Part shown: piece after piece, positions 27,866-38,775 of the stretch
Layout: the number at the start of each line of letters is the position of its first letter
How positions within the stretch are numbered: position 1 is the first letter of the stretch
Made by a program: the position numbers and the translations under genes
Source of the DNA: Hymenobacter mellowenesis
Lineage (GTDB): Bacteria; Bacteroidota; Bacteroidia; Cytophagales; Hymenobacteraceae
Assembly: GCF_030581005.1 (NCBI RefSeq)
Contig: NZ_JAUQSX010000002.1
Span: 248,001 to 312,000, forward strand
DNA: 64,000 nucleotides
Reading direction: 5' to 3'
The notes under the pieces: generated by a model
The model's input: only the letters and a program-made list of their open reading frames with translations
Databases searched by the model: none
Told to the model about the DNA's origin: nothing

Positions 27866-28708
27866 CTAGCCAATCGCAATGGGCGGGCTCAGCACCAGGC
27901 GCCAGGCCACGGCCACCACCACGGCCACCACCACCAGCCCCCAGGCCACGTGCGAGGGCTGTGCTCCCTGCACCGTCAGGTCGAAGGAATCGCTCATGCA
28001 GCCCAGAATCAGGGGAAACAACAGTAGCCCCATCATCAACAGGTGAAGAAACTCGTGGATGGAGAAATAGGGCAGCTTGGCCAGCGCAACGAAGCCTCCC
28101 CCCAGCAGCCAGGGCGCCATCAGGGTGCTGAACACCATGTAGCGACGGTTTTTGAAATGCATCAGGGTATGAGAATCGTGCGCCTGCAGAAAAGGCACCG
28201 TGGCCAAACGGCCAAGACCCAGCTGGATAATGCCCGCCAGCAGCGCCACGGCGGCGTTGGCGCCGTAGCCGATGCGCATCACCCAATCGGGTACGTACCA
28301 AAACCCTTCCTGGCGCAACGAATCGGCCAGCAGCGCCCCCAGAATGGCATTGCAGGCCTGAAATGCCGTCCAGAGCAGCAGTAGCTTGAAAAGGCCCGGA
28401 CGGGCCCGCTCGCGCTTCCAGTACCACCAAAACGCGATGAACCCCACCACCAAGCACCCCAACGGCCCGATGCCGTATGTGGCAATGATGCTGTGCTGCG
28501 ACCATTGGCGGTCGGGCACCGCATACAGGATGCGGCTGGGGTCCCAGGTGCCCTGCAGGGCGTAGCGCTGCGACATGGCCACTTTGGCCACTTGGTGCAG
28601 GCCCCATACCATGTAATAGGTCAGAATGTAGATGACCGTGCTGTTGAGGGCCGCAATCTGGAATTTTTTGCTGCCGGTCGGGCTTGGCGAATCGGAAAAA
28701 TCGGTCAT
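27866..28708 (-). CDS. Polytopic membrane protein with intramembrane HExxH
   Basis: Protein of 280 residues with about seven hydrophobic segments after a polar 16-residue start. IHEFLHLLMMG near residue 225 places an HExxH motif at the edge of a helix, which may be a metal site, but the second signature of site-2 proteases (an LDG-like motif) is absent. I do not recognise the family. ATG 28708 is chosen over 28753. Divergent from lepA. A hydrolase function should not be assumed from the short motif alone. Confidence 0.6.
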   Translation of the reverse strand: MTDFSDSPSPTGSKKFQIAALNSTVIYILTYYMVWGLHQVAKVAMSQRYALQGTWDPSRILYAVPDRQWSQHSIIATYGIGPLGCLVVGFIAFWWYWKRERARPGLFKLLLLWTAFQACNAILGALLADSLRQEGFWYVPDWVMRIGYGANAAVALLAGIIQLGLGRLATVPFLQAHDSHTLMHFKNRRYMVFSTLMAPWLLGGGFVALAKLPYFSIHEFLHLLMMGLLLFPLILGCMSDSFDLTVQGAQPSHVAWGLVVVAVVVAVAWRLVLSPPIAIG

Positions 28709-28868
28709 TATGGTAGCGCCCGGCAGATGAATAGCGGAATCAGAAAATAGCACAGTTGGAATACAAATGGCAAAACTAAGCCCTTGCTGCTGAATTCAAG
28801 CACCCCGGCCCGCCGCCTGGGCCGGAGCGGGGCCAGCGAGCCAACTGGCTTTTGCGGCCCGGGTTTCG

Positions 28869-28876
28869 TACCTTCG
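28869..28876 (+). promoter_or_regulatory. Putative -7 element of lepA
   Basis: TACCTTCG, 21 bases before the lepA GTG start; same octamer as before icmF and the DUF3500 gene. A TTG at 28853-28855 might serve as the -33 element, though the spacing is shorter than usual. Confidence 0.45.
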
Positions 28877-28897
28877 TGCTCTGAAAAACCGCCCTCT

Positions 28898-30685
28898 GTG
28901 AAGAATATCCGCAACTTTTGCATCATTGCCCACATCGACCACGGGAAAAGCACCCTGGCCGACCGCCTGCTCGAGTTCACCAGCACCGTGGCCAAGCGCG
29001 ACATGCAGGCCCAGCTGCTCGACAACATGGACCTGGAGCGTGAGCGGGGCATCACCATCAAGAGCCACGCCATTCAGATGCAGTACCCCTACAAAGGGGA
29101 AATCTACACGCTGAACCTGATTGACACGCCCGGCCACGTCGACTTTAGCTACGAAGTAAGCCGCAGCATCGCCGCCTGCGAAGGCGCGCTCCTGATTGTG
29201 GACGCCTCGCAGGGCATCGAAGCCCAGACGATTTCCAACCTCTACCTCGCCATCGGGGCCGATTTGGAAATCATTCCCGTGCTCAACAAAATCGACCTCC
29301 CGCACGCCATGCCGGAGGAAGTGACCGACGAAATTGTGGACCTCATCGGCTGCAAGCCCGACGACATCATCCACGCCTCGGGCAAGGCCGGCATCGGCAT
29401 CGAAGCCATCCTGAACGCCATCTGCGAACGGGTGCCCGCGCCCTCCGGCGACCCGGAAGCGCCGCTACAGGCCCTGATTTTCGACTCGGTGTTCAATTCC
29501 TACCGCGGCATCGAAGTCCTGTTTCGCATCAAGAACGGGGTGATGAAAAAGGGCGACAAGCTCCGCTTCATGGCCACCGGCAAGGAATACGGCGCCGACG
29601 AAATCGGCATCCTCGGCCTGAACCAGGAGCCGCGCCAGGTGATGGAGGCCGGCAACGTGGGCTACCTCATCTCGGGCATCAAGGAAGCCCGCGAAGTGAA
29701 GGTGGGCGACACCATCACCCACGTACACCGGCCCACGCCGGAAGCCATCCAGGGCTTTGCCGACGTGAAACCGATGGTGTTTGCCGGCATCTACCCTGTC
29801 GACACCACCGAGTACGAAGAGCTGCGCTCCAGCATGGAAAAGCTGCAGCTCAACGACGCCTCGCTGGTGTGGGAGCCTGAAACGTCGGTGGCCCTCGGCT
29901 TCGGCTTCCGCTGCGGCTTCCTGGGCATGCTGCACATGGAAATCGTGCAGGAGCGCCTAGAGCGCGAGTTCAACATGACGGTCATCACCACGGTGCCCAG
30001 CGTGCAGTTCCACGCCACCGGCACCAAAGACCAACTGCTGACCATCAACGCGCCGAGCGAAATGCCCGAGCCGAACCTGATTAAATACATCGAGGAGCCC
30101 TACATCAAGGCCCAGATTATCACGGCTTCGGAATACGTAGGAGCCATCATCACGCTGTGCATGGACAAGCGCGGCATCATCAAGGGCCAGAGCTACCTCA
30201 CTTCCGAGCGGGTGGAGATGAGCTTTGAGCTGCCGCTGTCCGAAATCGTGTTCGACTTCTTCGACAAGCTCAAGTCCATTAGCCGCGGCTACGCTTCGCT
30301 GGATTACGAGCTGATTGGCTTCCGCGAGTCCGACATGGTGAAGCTTGACGTGATGCTGAACGGCGAGAAGGTGGATGCCCTATCGGCCATCGTGCACCGC
30401 TCCAAGAGCTACGAGTGGGGCAAGCGCCTCTGCGAGAAGCTGCGCGAGCTACTGCCCCGCCAGATGTTCGACATCGCCATCCAGGCTTCGATTGGGCAGA
30501 AAATTATTGCCCGCGAAACCGTGAAGGCCCTGCGCAAAAACGTAATTGCCAAGTGCTACGGCGGCGACATCAGCCGGAAGCGCAAACTGCTCGAAAAGCA
30601 GAAAGAAGGCAAGAAACGGATGCGCTCCGTGGGCTCCGTCGAAATCCCGCAAGAGGCGTTTCTGGCGGTTCTTAAAATCGATTAA
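28898..30685 (+). CDS. lepA: Elongation factor 4 (LepA)
   Basis: Protein of 595 residues, the usual LepA length. Translational GTPase motifs are AHIDHGKST (11-19, G1), DTPGHVD (76-82, G3) and NKIDLPHA (130-137, G4), followed by the EF-G-like domains and the LepA-specific C-terminal domain with basic [19 protein letters not shown]. It back-translocates or remodels stalled ribosomes and associates with the membrane. The start is a GTG (28898); no in-frame ATG lies upstream, and starting here gives the family's conserved N-terminus. Ends in a strong terminator. Confidence 0.97.
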   Translation: MKNIRNFCIIAHIDHGKSTLADRLLEFTSTVAKRDMQAQLLDNMDLERERGITIKSHAIQMQYPYKGEIYTLNLIDTPGHVDFSYEVSRSIAACEGALLIVDASQGIEAQTISNLYLAIGADLEIIPVLNKIDLPHAMPEEVTDEIVDLIGCKPDDIIHASGKAGIGIEAILNAICERVPAPSGDPEAPLQALIFDSVFNSYRGIEVLFRIKNGVMKKGDKLRFMATGKEYGADEIGILGLNQEPRQVMEAGNVGYLISGIKEAREVKVGDTITHVHRPTPEAIQGFADVKPMVFAGIYPVDTTEYEELRSSMEKLQLNDASLVWEPETSVALGFGFRCGFLGMLHMEIVQERLEREFNMTVITTVPSVQFHATGTKDQLLTINAPSEMPEPNLIKYIEEPYIKAQIITASEYVGAIITLCMDKRGIIKGQSYLTSERVEMSFELPLSEIVFDFFDKLKSISRGYASLDYELIGFRESDMVKLDVMLNGEKVDALSAIVHRSKSYEWGKRLCEKLRELLPRQMFDIAIQASIGQKIIARETVKALRKNVIAKCYGGDISRKRKLLEKQKEGKKRMRSVGSVEIPQEAFLAVLKID

Positions 30686-30688
30686 ATT

Positions 30689-30722
30689 AAAAAGGCGGCT
30701 CTTATTAGAGCCGCCTTTTTTT
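30689..30722 (+). terminator. Terminator after lepA
   Basis: Stem AAAAAGGCGGCTC / GAGCCGCCTTTTT with loop TTATTA and T run, directly after the lepA stop. Complementary A/T tails make it usable from both sides, and the DUF5684 gene converges on it. Confidence 0.92.
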
Positions 30723-30743
30723 ATGGTATCGAGCCCGCAGGAG

Positions 30744-31145
30744 CTAGTAAGCGGCCGGCGCCAGGTTCTGGTTGGGGCCTTCAACGGGACCTTGGTACTG
30801 CACTTCGCTGGAGAAGCCCCACAACGGTATGAAAATGAAGCCCAGGAAAATAACCGCTAGGTAGTTGCCGATTCCATACTTGCCAAAAGACTTGGCAAGG
30901 CTGACATTGAGCGTTATGGCAAAGTAGATATTGACCAGCGGAATGAAGAGCAGAATGATTTTCCACGCCTCACGACCCACAATCTCCTGCATAACAATGA
31001 TGTTGTAGATGGGGATGATGGCCGCCCAGCCCGGCTTCCCCGCTTTAACGAAGAGCTTCCAGAAGCCGGCAATGACAAAAGCAAAAATGGCCAGCTCAAG
31101 GAGTAGAAAAAAGATAATGCCAGCTGTTGAAGGTTGGTTTTCCAT
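30744..31145 (-). CDS. DUF5684-type small membrane protein
   Basis: Protein of 133 residues with about four hydrophobic segments. The signature GKPGWAAIIPIYNIIVM (residues ~36-52) followed by AWKIILLFIPLVNI matches what I know of DUF5684 family proteins, usually signal-peptidase-like or inner-membrane proteins of unknown role. A polar tail rich in Pro, Gln and Asn ends the protein. It converges on lepA at a shared terminator. Confidence 0.75.
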   Translation of the reverse strand: MENQPSTAGIIFFLLLELAIFAFVIAGFWKLFVKAGKPGWAAIIPIYNIIVMQEIVGREAWKIILLFIPLVNIYFAITLNVSLAKSFGKYGIGNYLAVIFLGFIFIPLWGFSSEVQYQGPVEGPNQNLAPAAY

Positions 31146-31229
31146 GAAAAAAAGTTAGTGAAGGTGAAGGGATTGTGCCCGCCAATGTATCAACTTTTTG
31201 CAGAAATGACTAATTAACTAATTCTTTCT

Positions 31230-32150
31230 ATGAACGCCGAAATGCCAACCACCACCTCCAACCTCATCGACGGCAAGCAAACCGCCGAGGACATCAAAGC
31301 CGAAATAGCCGCCGAAGTAGCGGCCCTGAAAGCCGCCGGCCAGAAGGTGCCCCACCTCGCCGCCATTCTGGTGGGCCACGACGGCGGCTCCGAAACCTAC
31401 GTGCGCAACAAGGTGCTGGCCTGCGAGCGGGTGGGCTTCGCCTCCACGCTGCTGCGCTACGAGGACGACATCACCGAGGCCGAGCTGCTGGCCAAAGTGG
31501 ATGAGCTGAACCGCGACCCGGAAATCGACGGTTTCATCGTACAGCTGCCGCTGCCCAAGCACATCGACCCCGAGAAGGTCATCGAAGCCATCCGGCCCGA
31601 GAAGGACGTCGACGGCTTTCACCCCATGAATATTGGCCGGATGGTGGCCGGGCTGCCGGCGCTGCTGCCCGCCACGCCGTCGGGCATTGTGGAGCTGCTG
31701 GCGCGGCAGGGTATCAAAACCAGCGGCAAGCACGCCGTGGTTATTGGTCGTTCGAATATTGTTGGCACCCCGGTTAGTATCTTGTTAGCTAAAAACTTGG
31801 ATACGGCCAACTGTACGGTTACTTTATGTCATTCGCGCACTCAGAACCTGGCCGAGATATGCCGAACGGCCGACATTGTGGTGGCCGCCATTGGCCGGCC
31901 CGAGTTCGTGACGGCCGACATGGTGCGGCCCGGCGCCGTGGTGATTGACGTGGGCACGACCCGCGTGGCGGATGCGAGCAAGAAGAGCGGCTTCACGCTG
32001 AAAGGCGATGTGAATTTTGCCGAGGTGGCGCCCCTGGCGTTGGCCATCACGCCGGTGCCCGGCGGAGTGGGTCCCATGACCATTGCCATGCTTCTGCTGA
32101 ACACTTTGCGCGCCGCGAAGGGGGATATTTATCCCAAGTCGGCCAGCTGA
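31230..32150 (+). CDS. folD: Methylenetetrahydrofolate dehydrogenase/cyclohydrolase FolD
   Basis: Protein of 306 residues, bifunctional enzyme of one-carbon metabolism. The catalytic pair Tyr57 and Lys61 is in [17 protein letters not shown] and [10 protein letters not shown] form the first family signature, and [13 protein letters not shown] with [15 protein letters not shown] the NAD(P)-binding and second signature. Cytosolic. Start ATG 31230 gives a short nonconserved extension (NAEMPTTTS), with an internal Met at residue 5 as an alternative. The intergenic 31146-31229 has no terminator. Confidence 0.95.
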   Translation: MNAEMPTTTSNLIDGKQTAEDIKAEIAAEVAALKAAGQKVPHLAAILVGHDGGSETYVRNKVLACERVGFASTLLRYEDDITEAELLAKVDELNRDPEIDGFIVQLPLPKHIDPEKVIEAIRPEKDVDGFHPMNIGRMVAGLPALLPATPSGIVELLARQGIKTSGKHAVVIGRSNIVGTPVSILLAKNLDTANCTVTLCHSRTQNLAEICRTADIVVAAIGRPEFVTADMVRPGAVVIDVGTTRVADASKKSGFTLKGDVNFAEVAPLALAITPVPGGVGPMTIAMLLLNTLRAAKGDIYPKSAS

Positions 32151-32323
32151 TTTTTTAGGAATATTTGGTTATCGTAACCCGAACCCGTACTTTTAAAGTC
32201 CGGCCTTGGAACAGTGTGTCCCATTGCCAGCGTTTGGGCTGCTCGGCTACCCGACGCCGTTTAGATATGATACCAGTGAATTTACTTTCTCCCGAAATAA
32301 TTGTACCATCCGGCGAAGTGCCG

Positions 32324-32935
32324 ATGGATTATCAGAACGTGCTGCTGCCGGTGATGGAGCAGTTTTATACCATCCAGGGCGAGGGCTATAACACTGGGCG
32401 CGCGGCGTATTTTATCCGGCTGGGCGGCTGCGACGTGGGCTGCGTCTGGTGCGACGTGAAAGAGTCGTGGGATGCCGACGCGCATCCGCGCCAGTCGGTG
32501 GCGCAGTTGGTGGAAAACGTGTTGGCGTACCCCGGGCGCAACGTCGTCATCACCGGCGGCGAGCCGCTGATGCACGATTTGGGGCCGCTCACGGCCGCGC
32601 TGCGCGCCGTCGGCTGCCGCACCTGGATTGAAACCTCGGGCGCGCACCCGCTTTCCGGGGAGTGGGATTGGGTGTGCGTGTCGCCCAAGAAATTCAAAGC
32701 GCCGCTGCCGGAAGTACTCGACGCCGCGCACGAATTGAAAATCATCGTGTTCAATAATTCCGATTTTAGCTGGGCCGAGGAGCACGCGGCGTTGGTACCC
32801 GCCACTACGCGCTTATACTTGCAGCCCGAGTGGAGCCGCGCGGCGCGCATGACGCCCGAACTAGTTGACTACGTGAAGCAGCACCCGCAGTGGCAGGTGT
32901 CGCTGCAAACCCATAAGTATCTGGACATTCCTTAG
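32324..32935 (+). CDS. queE: 7-carboxy-7-deazaguanine synthase QueE
   Basis: Protein of 203 residues, a radical SAM enzyme that makes the deazaguanine ring in queuosine biosynthesis. The cluster ligands are Cys36, Cys40 and Cys43 in CDVGCVWC, a CxxxCxxC motif; FYTIQGEG at 14-21 is the substrate-binding start and ITGGEPLMH the SAM-binding GGE block. I chose ATG 32324 because the conserved region starts here; ATG 32267 would add 19 residues. No preQ1 riboswitch is recognisable in 32151-32323. The OmpA/PD40 gene follows after eight bases. Confidence 0.92.
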   Translation: MDYQNVLLPVMEQFYTIQGEGYNTGRAAYFIRLGGCDVGCVWCDVKESWDADAHPRQSVAQLVENVLAYPGRNVVITGGEPLMHDLGPLTAALRAVGCRTWIETSGAHPLSGEWDWVCVSPKKFKAPLPEVLDAAHELKIIVFNNSDFSWAEEHAALVPATTRLYLQPEWSRAARMTPELVDYVKQHPQWQVSLQTHKYLDIP

Positions 32936-32943
32936 CGTACCCT

Positions 32944-34920
32944 ATGCGTCGCAATACAATGTTGGGGGCGTTGCGCCTCGGAGTAATGTGTGTGCTGGGC
33001 CTGACGGCGGCCGAACCGGCCCGGGCCCAGCTAACGCCCAAAGTGCAAACGCCCACCAACACCAAGGCGCGGTCGCTGCTGGAAAAAGCCCAGCAGCAAA
33101 CCCGGGAGCGTGACTTCGTGAAGGCCGTCGAAACGCTGAACCAGCTCAACGAGAAGTTCCCCTCGTTCGGGGAAGCTTTTCTGCTGAAAGGCTCCTTGCT
33201 CAAGGCAATGGGCGACAACCGCAACGCCATGGCCGCCTACCGCGACGGCCTGGGCAAGGTGCCGCTCGAAGCCGTGCACTCCTCCGAATACCAGCTCCTC
33301 GGCGACCTGGCCCTGAGCTACGGCGACTACCAAACCGCCCTCGATGCCTACAAGAACCTGCTGAAGGTAGCGCCCAAAACTCAGAAAAACCTGGCCAAAT
33401 CGCAACGCCAGCTGCTTACCTGCGAGTTCGCTCTCGATGCCATCAAGCATCCGGTAGGCGAAGCGCCGGTAGCGCTGCCCGCCCCGATGAACGCCTTTAA
33501 GTTTCAGTACTTTCCGGCGCTCACGGCCGACAATCGTTTCCTGCTCTTCACGGGCCGCCCAGCGGCCAGCAGCGGCGAGGACCTGTACGTGAGCCGCCAG
33601 AGCAAAGACGGCAGCATGGGCGCGCCCGTGCCCATTTCGCCGGCCATCAACTCCAGCTACAACGAGGGCGCGGGCTCTATTTCGGGCGATGGCAAGACGC
33701 TGGTGTTTGCCTCCTGCGACCGTCCCAAGGCTATTGGCAACTGCGACCTCTACATTTCGCGCCGCACCGGCAACAACTGGAGCGCGCCCGTGAACCTGGG
33801 CACCAACGTGAACTCCACGGAGTGGGACTCGCAGCCCTCGCTCTCGGCCGACGGCCGGACGCTGTACTTCACCTCCACGCGCCGCGGCGGCCAGGGCCAG
33901 GAAGACATCTACGTGAGCACCCTGCAGCCCGACGGCAACTGGAGCATGGCCCAAAACGTGGGCACGCCCGTGAACACGGCCGGCAAGGACATGGCTCCGT
34001 TTATTCACGCCAGCGGCACCACGCTCTATTATGTGACCGACGGACTGGTGGGCATGGGCGGCCTCGATGTGTTTCGGTGCGAGAAGAATGCAAACAATAG
34101 CTGGAGCCCGCCGCGCAACCTGGGCTACCCGCTGAACACCTTTGAGAACGAGGCGTCGCTGTTCATCACTTCCGATAACCAGAAGGGCTTTTGCTCCCGC
34201 TCGCGGGCCTCGGATGAGCCGATGGGGGGCTACCGCCTCGCCCGGGAGCGCCCGGTGGAACTGTTCAGCTTTGCGGTGCCGCCGCCCGTGAAAGCCCGCG
34301 AAACCAGCACCTACACCCAGGGCCGCGTGTTCGATGCCAACACCAAGAAACCGCTCAAGGCCGAGGTCAAACTCTACGACCTCGACACCGACGTGCTGAC
34401 GCAGTTCGTGACCTCCGACCCCGAGTACGGCGATTACACTGTGGTGCTCAACGAAGGCCACCACTACGCCATGTACGCGGCCGCCGACAAGTACCTGCTC
34501 AAGAGCCTCAGCTTCGATTATTCTAGCCAGCGTACCTTCGACCCGCTCGCGCTGGATATTTACCTGGAGCCCGTGCGCTCGGGCCGCAGTGTGGTGCTGA
34601 ACAACCTGTTTTACGACACCAACAAGTACGAGCTAAAACCGCAGTCGCGCACCGAGCTCAACCGGCTCATTGAGTTCCTGCGGCAGTACCGCGACGTGCA
34701 GATTGAAGTTTCGGGCTACACCGACAACGTGGGCTCGCCGGAGGCCAACATTCAGCTTTCGCAGCGCCGGGCCCAGGCCGTGGTCGAGTATCTATCGAGC
34801 CATGGCATCTCGCCCAACCGGCTCCGGTCGAAGGGCTACGGCGAGGGACACCCGCTGGCCGCCAACGACACCGAGGCCCATCGCCAGCTGAACCGACGCA
34901 TTGAACTGCACATTTTGTAA
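32944..34920 (+). CDS. OmpA-family protein with TPR and PD40 repeats
   Basis: Protein of 658 residues. A signal peptide (ends ARAQ, residue ~29) is followed by tetratricopeptide-like helices (to ~170), then WD40-like PD40 strands with SGDGKTLVFAS, SADGRTLYFTS and the FGLG-type turns, a carboxypeptidase-regulatory-like beta domain (TYTQGRVFDANTKKPLKAEV near 450) and an OmpA domain at the C-terminus (VEVSGYTDN and RLRSKGYGE). This layout is widespread in Bacteroidota, with homologues encoded near type IX secretion genes (PorE). Expected in the periplasm, bound to peptidoglycan. A terminator follows. Confidence 0.9.
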   Translation: MRRNTMLGALRLGVMCVLGLTAAEPARAQLTPKVQTPTNTKARSLLEKAQQQTRERDFVKAVETLNQLNEKFPSFGEAFLLKGSLLKAMGDNRNAMAAYRDGLGKVPLEAVHSSEYQLLGDLALSYGDYQTALDAYKNLLKVAPKTQKNLAKSQRQLLTCEFALDAIKHPVGEAPVALPAPMNAFKFQYFPALTADNRFLLFTGRPAASSGEDLYVSRQSKDGSMGAPVPISPAINSSYNEGAGSISGDGKTLVFASCDRPKAIGNCDLYISRRTGNNWSAPVNLGTNVNSTEWDSQPSLSADGRTLYFTSTRRGGQGQEDIYVSTLQPDGNWSMAQNVGTPVNTAGKDMAPFIHASGTTLYYVTDGLVGMGGLDVFRCEKNANNSWSPPRNLGYPLNTFENEASLFITSDNQKGFCSRSRASDEPMGGYRLARERPVELFSFAVPPPVKARETSTYTQGRVFDANTKKPLKAEVKLYDLDTDVLTQFVTSDPEYGDYTVVLNEGHHYAMYAAADKYLLKSLSFDYSSQRTFDPLALDIYLEPVRSGRSVVLNNLFYDTNKYELKPQSRTELNRLIEFLRQYRDVQIEVSGYTDNVGSPEANIQLSQRRAQAVVEYLSSHGISPNRLRSKGYGEGHPLAANDTEAHRQLNRRIELHIL

Positions 34921-34943
34921 GCCTGCTCACAGCAAAGCAATGC

Positions 34944-34983
34944 AAATGGCCTCCGGCGGAAATTTCCGCCGGAGGCCATTTTA
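34944..34983 (+). terminator. Terminator after OmpA/PD40 gene
   Basis: Perfect 17-bp stem (AAATGGCCTCCGGCGGAAA to TTTCCGCC...CATTTT) with a minimal loop, 24 bases after the stop codon. Confidence 0.92.
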
Positions 34984-35042
34984 CTTAAAGCAAGGCTTTA
35001 AGCAGATGAAAATTTAATAGCATTCGCACTTAAAAAAATATG

Positions 35043-35068
35043 GTTCGCCCGTTGGCGGACTTTTTTTT
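35043..35068 (+). terminator. Second, apparently orphan terminator
   Basis: Stem GTTCGCC / GGCGGAC with loop CGTT and eight T's. It is 60 bases beyond the OmpA/PD40 terminator with no gene between. It may back up the first one or end a very short transcript. The stretch 34984-35266 is AT-rich and otherwise holds only the leader of the next gene, including a short hairpin AGGCCA...TGGCCT near 35208-35232. Confidence 0.7.
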
Positions 35069-35266
35069 GAGCTCAGGTTTAGATTTTTCAGTCCGAAAAA
35101 ACACATTATAAATCAGGTGTTTATAATTATCAGTAAAAATCGTTTAATTAAAAAAGTGCTATAAAAATGATATTTTGTGCAAATAAAAATTGTGATTACG
35201 TTTGAACAGGCCAACAGCAATGAAAATGGCCTTTCACCATACGTTTCACCATTCACCCCCCAACTC

Positions 35267-35641
35267 ATGAAAAACTTGTTCCTGGCTGCCTGCCTTGCTG
35301 CGGGCGTGTACACTGGCCCGGCCGCGATGGCTGGTCCCGGCGACGGCGCCTACTCGCCGGCCATGATGACCCGCGCAACCACGCTCACCCGGGCGCTGGC
35401 ACGGCACATCCATTTCAACGAGGCCCAGTACCTCGCCGTGAAGCAGCTGCACCTGAATATGCTCACGGAGCGGCGCGACCTGGAGATTCTGCTTAACGGC
35501 GCGAGCGCTGAGGAGCGGGATATGCGCCTGTCGCAGGCCCAGCAGCGCTACGAGTTCGAACTGGCCGCCTTGCTCCAGCCGCAGCAGCTAGTGGCCTACC
35601 AGTCGCTTCGCAACAACTTTACCGCGCACCGGCTCAAATAG
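35267..35641 (+). CDS. Small secreted helical protein, Spy/LTXXQ-like
   Basis: Protein of 124 residues with a signal peptide (MKNLFLAACLAAGVYTG). The mature part is mostly amphipathic helix: HIHFNEAQYLAVKQLHLNM, then a charged segment with RDLEILL and QAQQRYEFELAALLQPQQLVAYQSL. The spacing of an LNExQYL-type helix and an L-x-PxQL end resembles the periplasmic Spy/CpxP fold, and a paralogue with the same layout is at 48758. A periplasmic chaperone or stress role is inferred only. ATG 35267 is chosen because the signal peptide begins here. Confidence 0.75.
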   Translation: MKNLFLAACLAAGVYTGPAAMAGPGDGAYSPAMMTRATTLTRALARHIHFNEAQYLAVKQLHLNMLTERRDLEILLNGASAEERDMRLSQAQQRYEFELAALLQPQQLVAYQSLRNNFTAHRLK

Positions 35642-35665
35642 GGGAGACGTTCCCCACCGGACACG

Positions 35666-35697
35666 AAAAAGCCCGCTCACTGAGCGGGCTTTTTGTT
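35666..35697 (+). terminator. Terminator after Spy-like gene
   Basis: AAAAAGCCCGCTCA / TGAGCGGGCTTTTT with a very short loop, about 25 bases after the stop codon. It also lies downstream of the convergent gltA and can serve both. Confidence 0.9.
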
Positions 35698-35787
35698 TTA
35701 TCTATGCTTAGTTGTCAGTTGCTCATTGTCAGGTTGTTGAACAAAAAAAACTAACAAATGACAACAAGCAACTAACAACTAAAAGCC

Positions 35788-37077
<1,290 letters not shown>

Positions 37078-37282
37078 GGGCGGGAGGGGTGAGGAAAAAA
37101 TACGGTGCGAAACTAACGCATAAGCCGTAAGCCGGGAAATTTCCGGCGCTGCGGCGCTCCATTCACTACAAAGCAAGGGCCCGCATGGTTTCGCAAATGC
37201 GCCCAAAAACCGCCCTGAGCGCCCTTGGCATCGTTTGCGAAGATTTCACGCCGGCCTCCGTTAAATCGGCGTTAAAGCCAAG

Positions 37283-38716
37283 CTATTTGCCAATGCAGAA
37301 CTGCGTGAAAATGCTGGTGAGCAAATCTTCGGACGAAATCTCGCCAGTGATTTCACCCAGTGCGGCCAGGGCGTGGCGCAGGTCGGCGGCCAGCAGCTCG
37401 GTGCCGCGGCCGGTATCGAGGCCGGCCTGCACGGCCGCGAGGTGGGCGGCGGCCGTTTCCAGGGCCCGAGCGTGGCGCACGTTCGTGACGATAGTGGCCG
37501 AAGCCGTGTTTTCCAGGGCCGAGCCGCGTACCTGGGCCACTAAAGCGGCCTGCAGTGCCTCCAGGCCCTGGTTTTGCCCGGCGGCCAGCAGCACCAGCGG
37601 CGCCAAGGCTGTGGAATCAGGTGAAGCGGTTGATGCAGAATTAAATGCATGCTCAAACGCCCGCAGGGTTTCGGCTGTTGCCAGGTCCGTTTTATTGCCC
37701 ACGGCCAGCACTGGCAGGTCTAAACCGGCGGTCAGTTCCCTTATTTCGGCTCGCACCTCGGCCGGGGTTATTTCAGATAAGTCGAACAGATACAGCAGCA
37801 AAGCAGCTTGCCGCACACGCTGGCGGGTGCGCTGCACACCGATGGCCTCAACCTCATCGGCCGGGTTGTCGCGCAGGCCGGCCGTGTCAACGAAGCGGAA
37901 GCGCAGGCCGTCGATGCTCACCTCGTCCTCGATGAAGTCGCGCGTAGTGCCGGGAATGGCCGATACAATGGCGCGCTCTTCACGCAGCAAAGCGTTGAGT
38001 AGGGTGGATTTGCCCGCGTTGGGCCGGCCGGCAATGACGGCGGTGATGCCGTTTTTGATGACGTTGCCGAGCTCAAAGGAGTGGAGCAGCGCGGCCACCA
38101 CGCCGCGCCCTTCATCAAGCAACCGGGCCAGGCCGGTGCGGTCGGCAAACTCCACGTCCTCTTCGCCAAAGTCCAGCTCCAGCTCTAGCAGCGCCGCGAA
38201 TTTGACGAGGCGGGCGCGCAGGTCGCGCAGTTCCTGTGAGAAGCCGCCGCGCAGCTGGTTCAAGGCCACTTTGTGGCTCAGGGCGGAGTCGGCGGCGATG
38301 AGGTCGGCCACGGCCTCGGCCTGGGCCAGGTCCAGGGCGCCATTTAGGAAGGCGCGCTTGGTGAACTCGCCGGCTTCGGCCAGGCGGGCGCCGTGGCGCA
38401 GGAGCAGGGCCAGCACCTGGCGTACCACGTAGTCGGAGCCGTGGCAACTGATTTCCACCACGTCTTCTCGGGTGAAGGAGCGGGGCGCCCGGTACAGCGC
38501 CACCACTACTTCGTCGATGATTTCGGCGCTGGCCGGGTCGCGTAGGGTGCCGTAGTGTAAGGTGTGGCCGGCGGCTTTTGTCAGGCTTTTCTTGGAGAAA
38601 ACGGCTGCCGTAATGGCTACTGCCGCCGGCCCCGAGAGGCGCACCACGGCTAGGGCTCCCGCGCCGGAAGGCGTCGACAACGCGACGATGGTGTCGGAGA
38701 AAATTGTCTGAACCAC
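37283..38716 (-). CDS. mnmE: tRNA modification GTPase MnmE
   Basis: Protein of 477 residues. The N-terminal formyl-THF-binding domain (STPSGAGALAVVRLSGP) is followed by a helical domain into which the G domain is inserted, with GRPNAGKSTLLNALL (G1) and GTTRDF (G2/K-loop region). The C-terminus ends with the catalytic CIGK. With MnmG it modifies the wobble uridine of several tRNAs. The start is GTG at 38716, since no ATG is in frame before the conserved TIFSDTIVALSTPSG. Same strand as the DtxR-type gene, 59 bases downstream of it. Confidence 0.95.
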   Translation of the reverse strand: MVQTIFSDTIVALSTPSGAGALAVVRLSGPAAVAITAAVFSKKSLTKAAGHTLHYGTLRDPASAEIIDEVVVALYRAPRSFTREDVVEISCHGSDYVVRQVLALLLRHGARLAEAGEFTKRAFLNGALDLAQAEAVADLIAADSALSHKVALNQLRGGFSQELRDLRARLVKFAALLELELDFGEEDVEFADRTGLARLLDEGRGVVAALLHSFELGNVIKNGITAVIAGRPNAGKSTLLNALLREERAIVSAIPGTTRDFIEDEVSIDGLRFRFVDTAGLRDNPADEVEAIGVQRTRQRVRQAALLLYLFDLSEITPAEVRAEIRELTAGLDLPVLAVGNKTDLATAETLRAFEHAFNSASTASPDSTALAPLVLLAAGQNQGLEALQAALVAQVRGSALENTASATIVTNVRHARALETAAAHLAAVQAGLDTGRGTELLAADLRHALAALGEITGEISSEDLLTSIFTQFCIGK

Positions 38717-38775
38717 GGATTCTGCGGATTAATCGGATTGGTCGGATTTGGTAGACGCTTACCGTCCATTCCGCC

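Noticed and set aside
32151..32323. preQ1 riboswitch before queE
   Set aside because: No hairpin plus A-rich tail or ribosome-site pairing typical of the aptamer could be found.
33031..34464. 477-residue open frame on the minus strand
   Set aside because: Antisense to the OmpA/PD40 gene with clear motifs.
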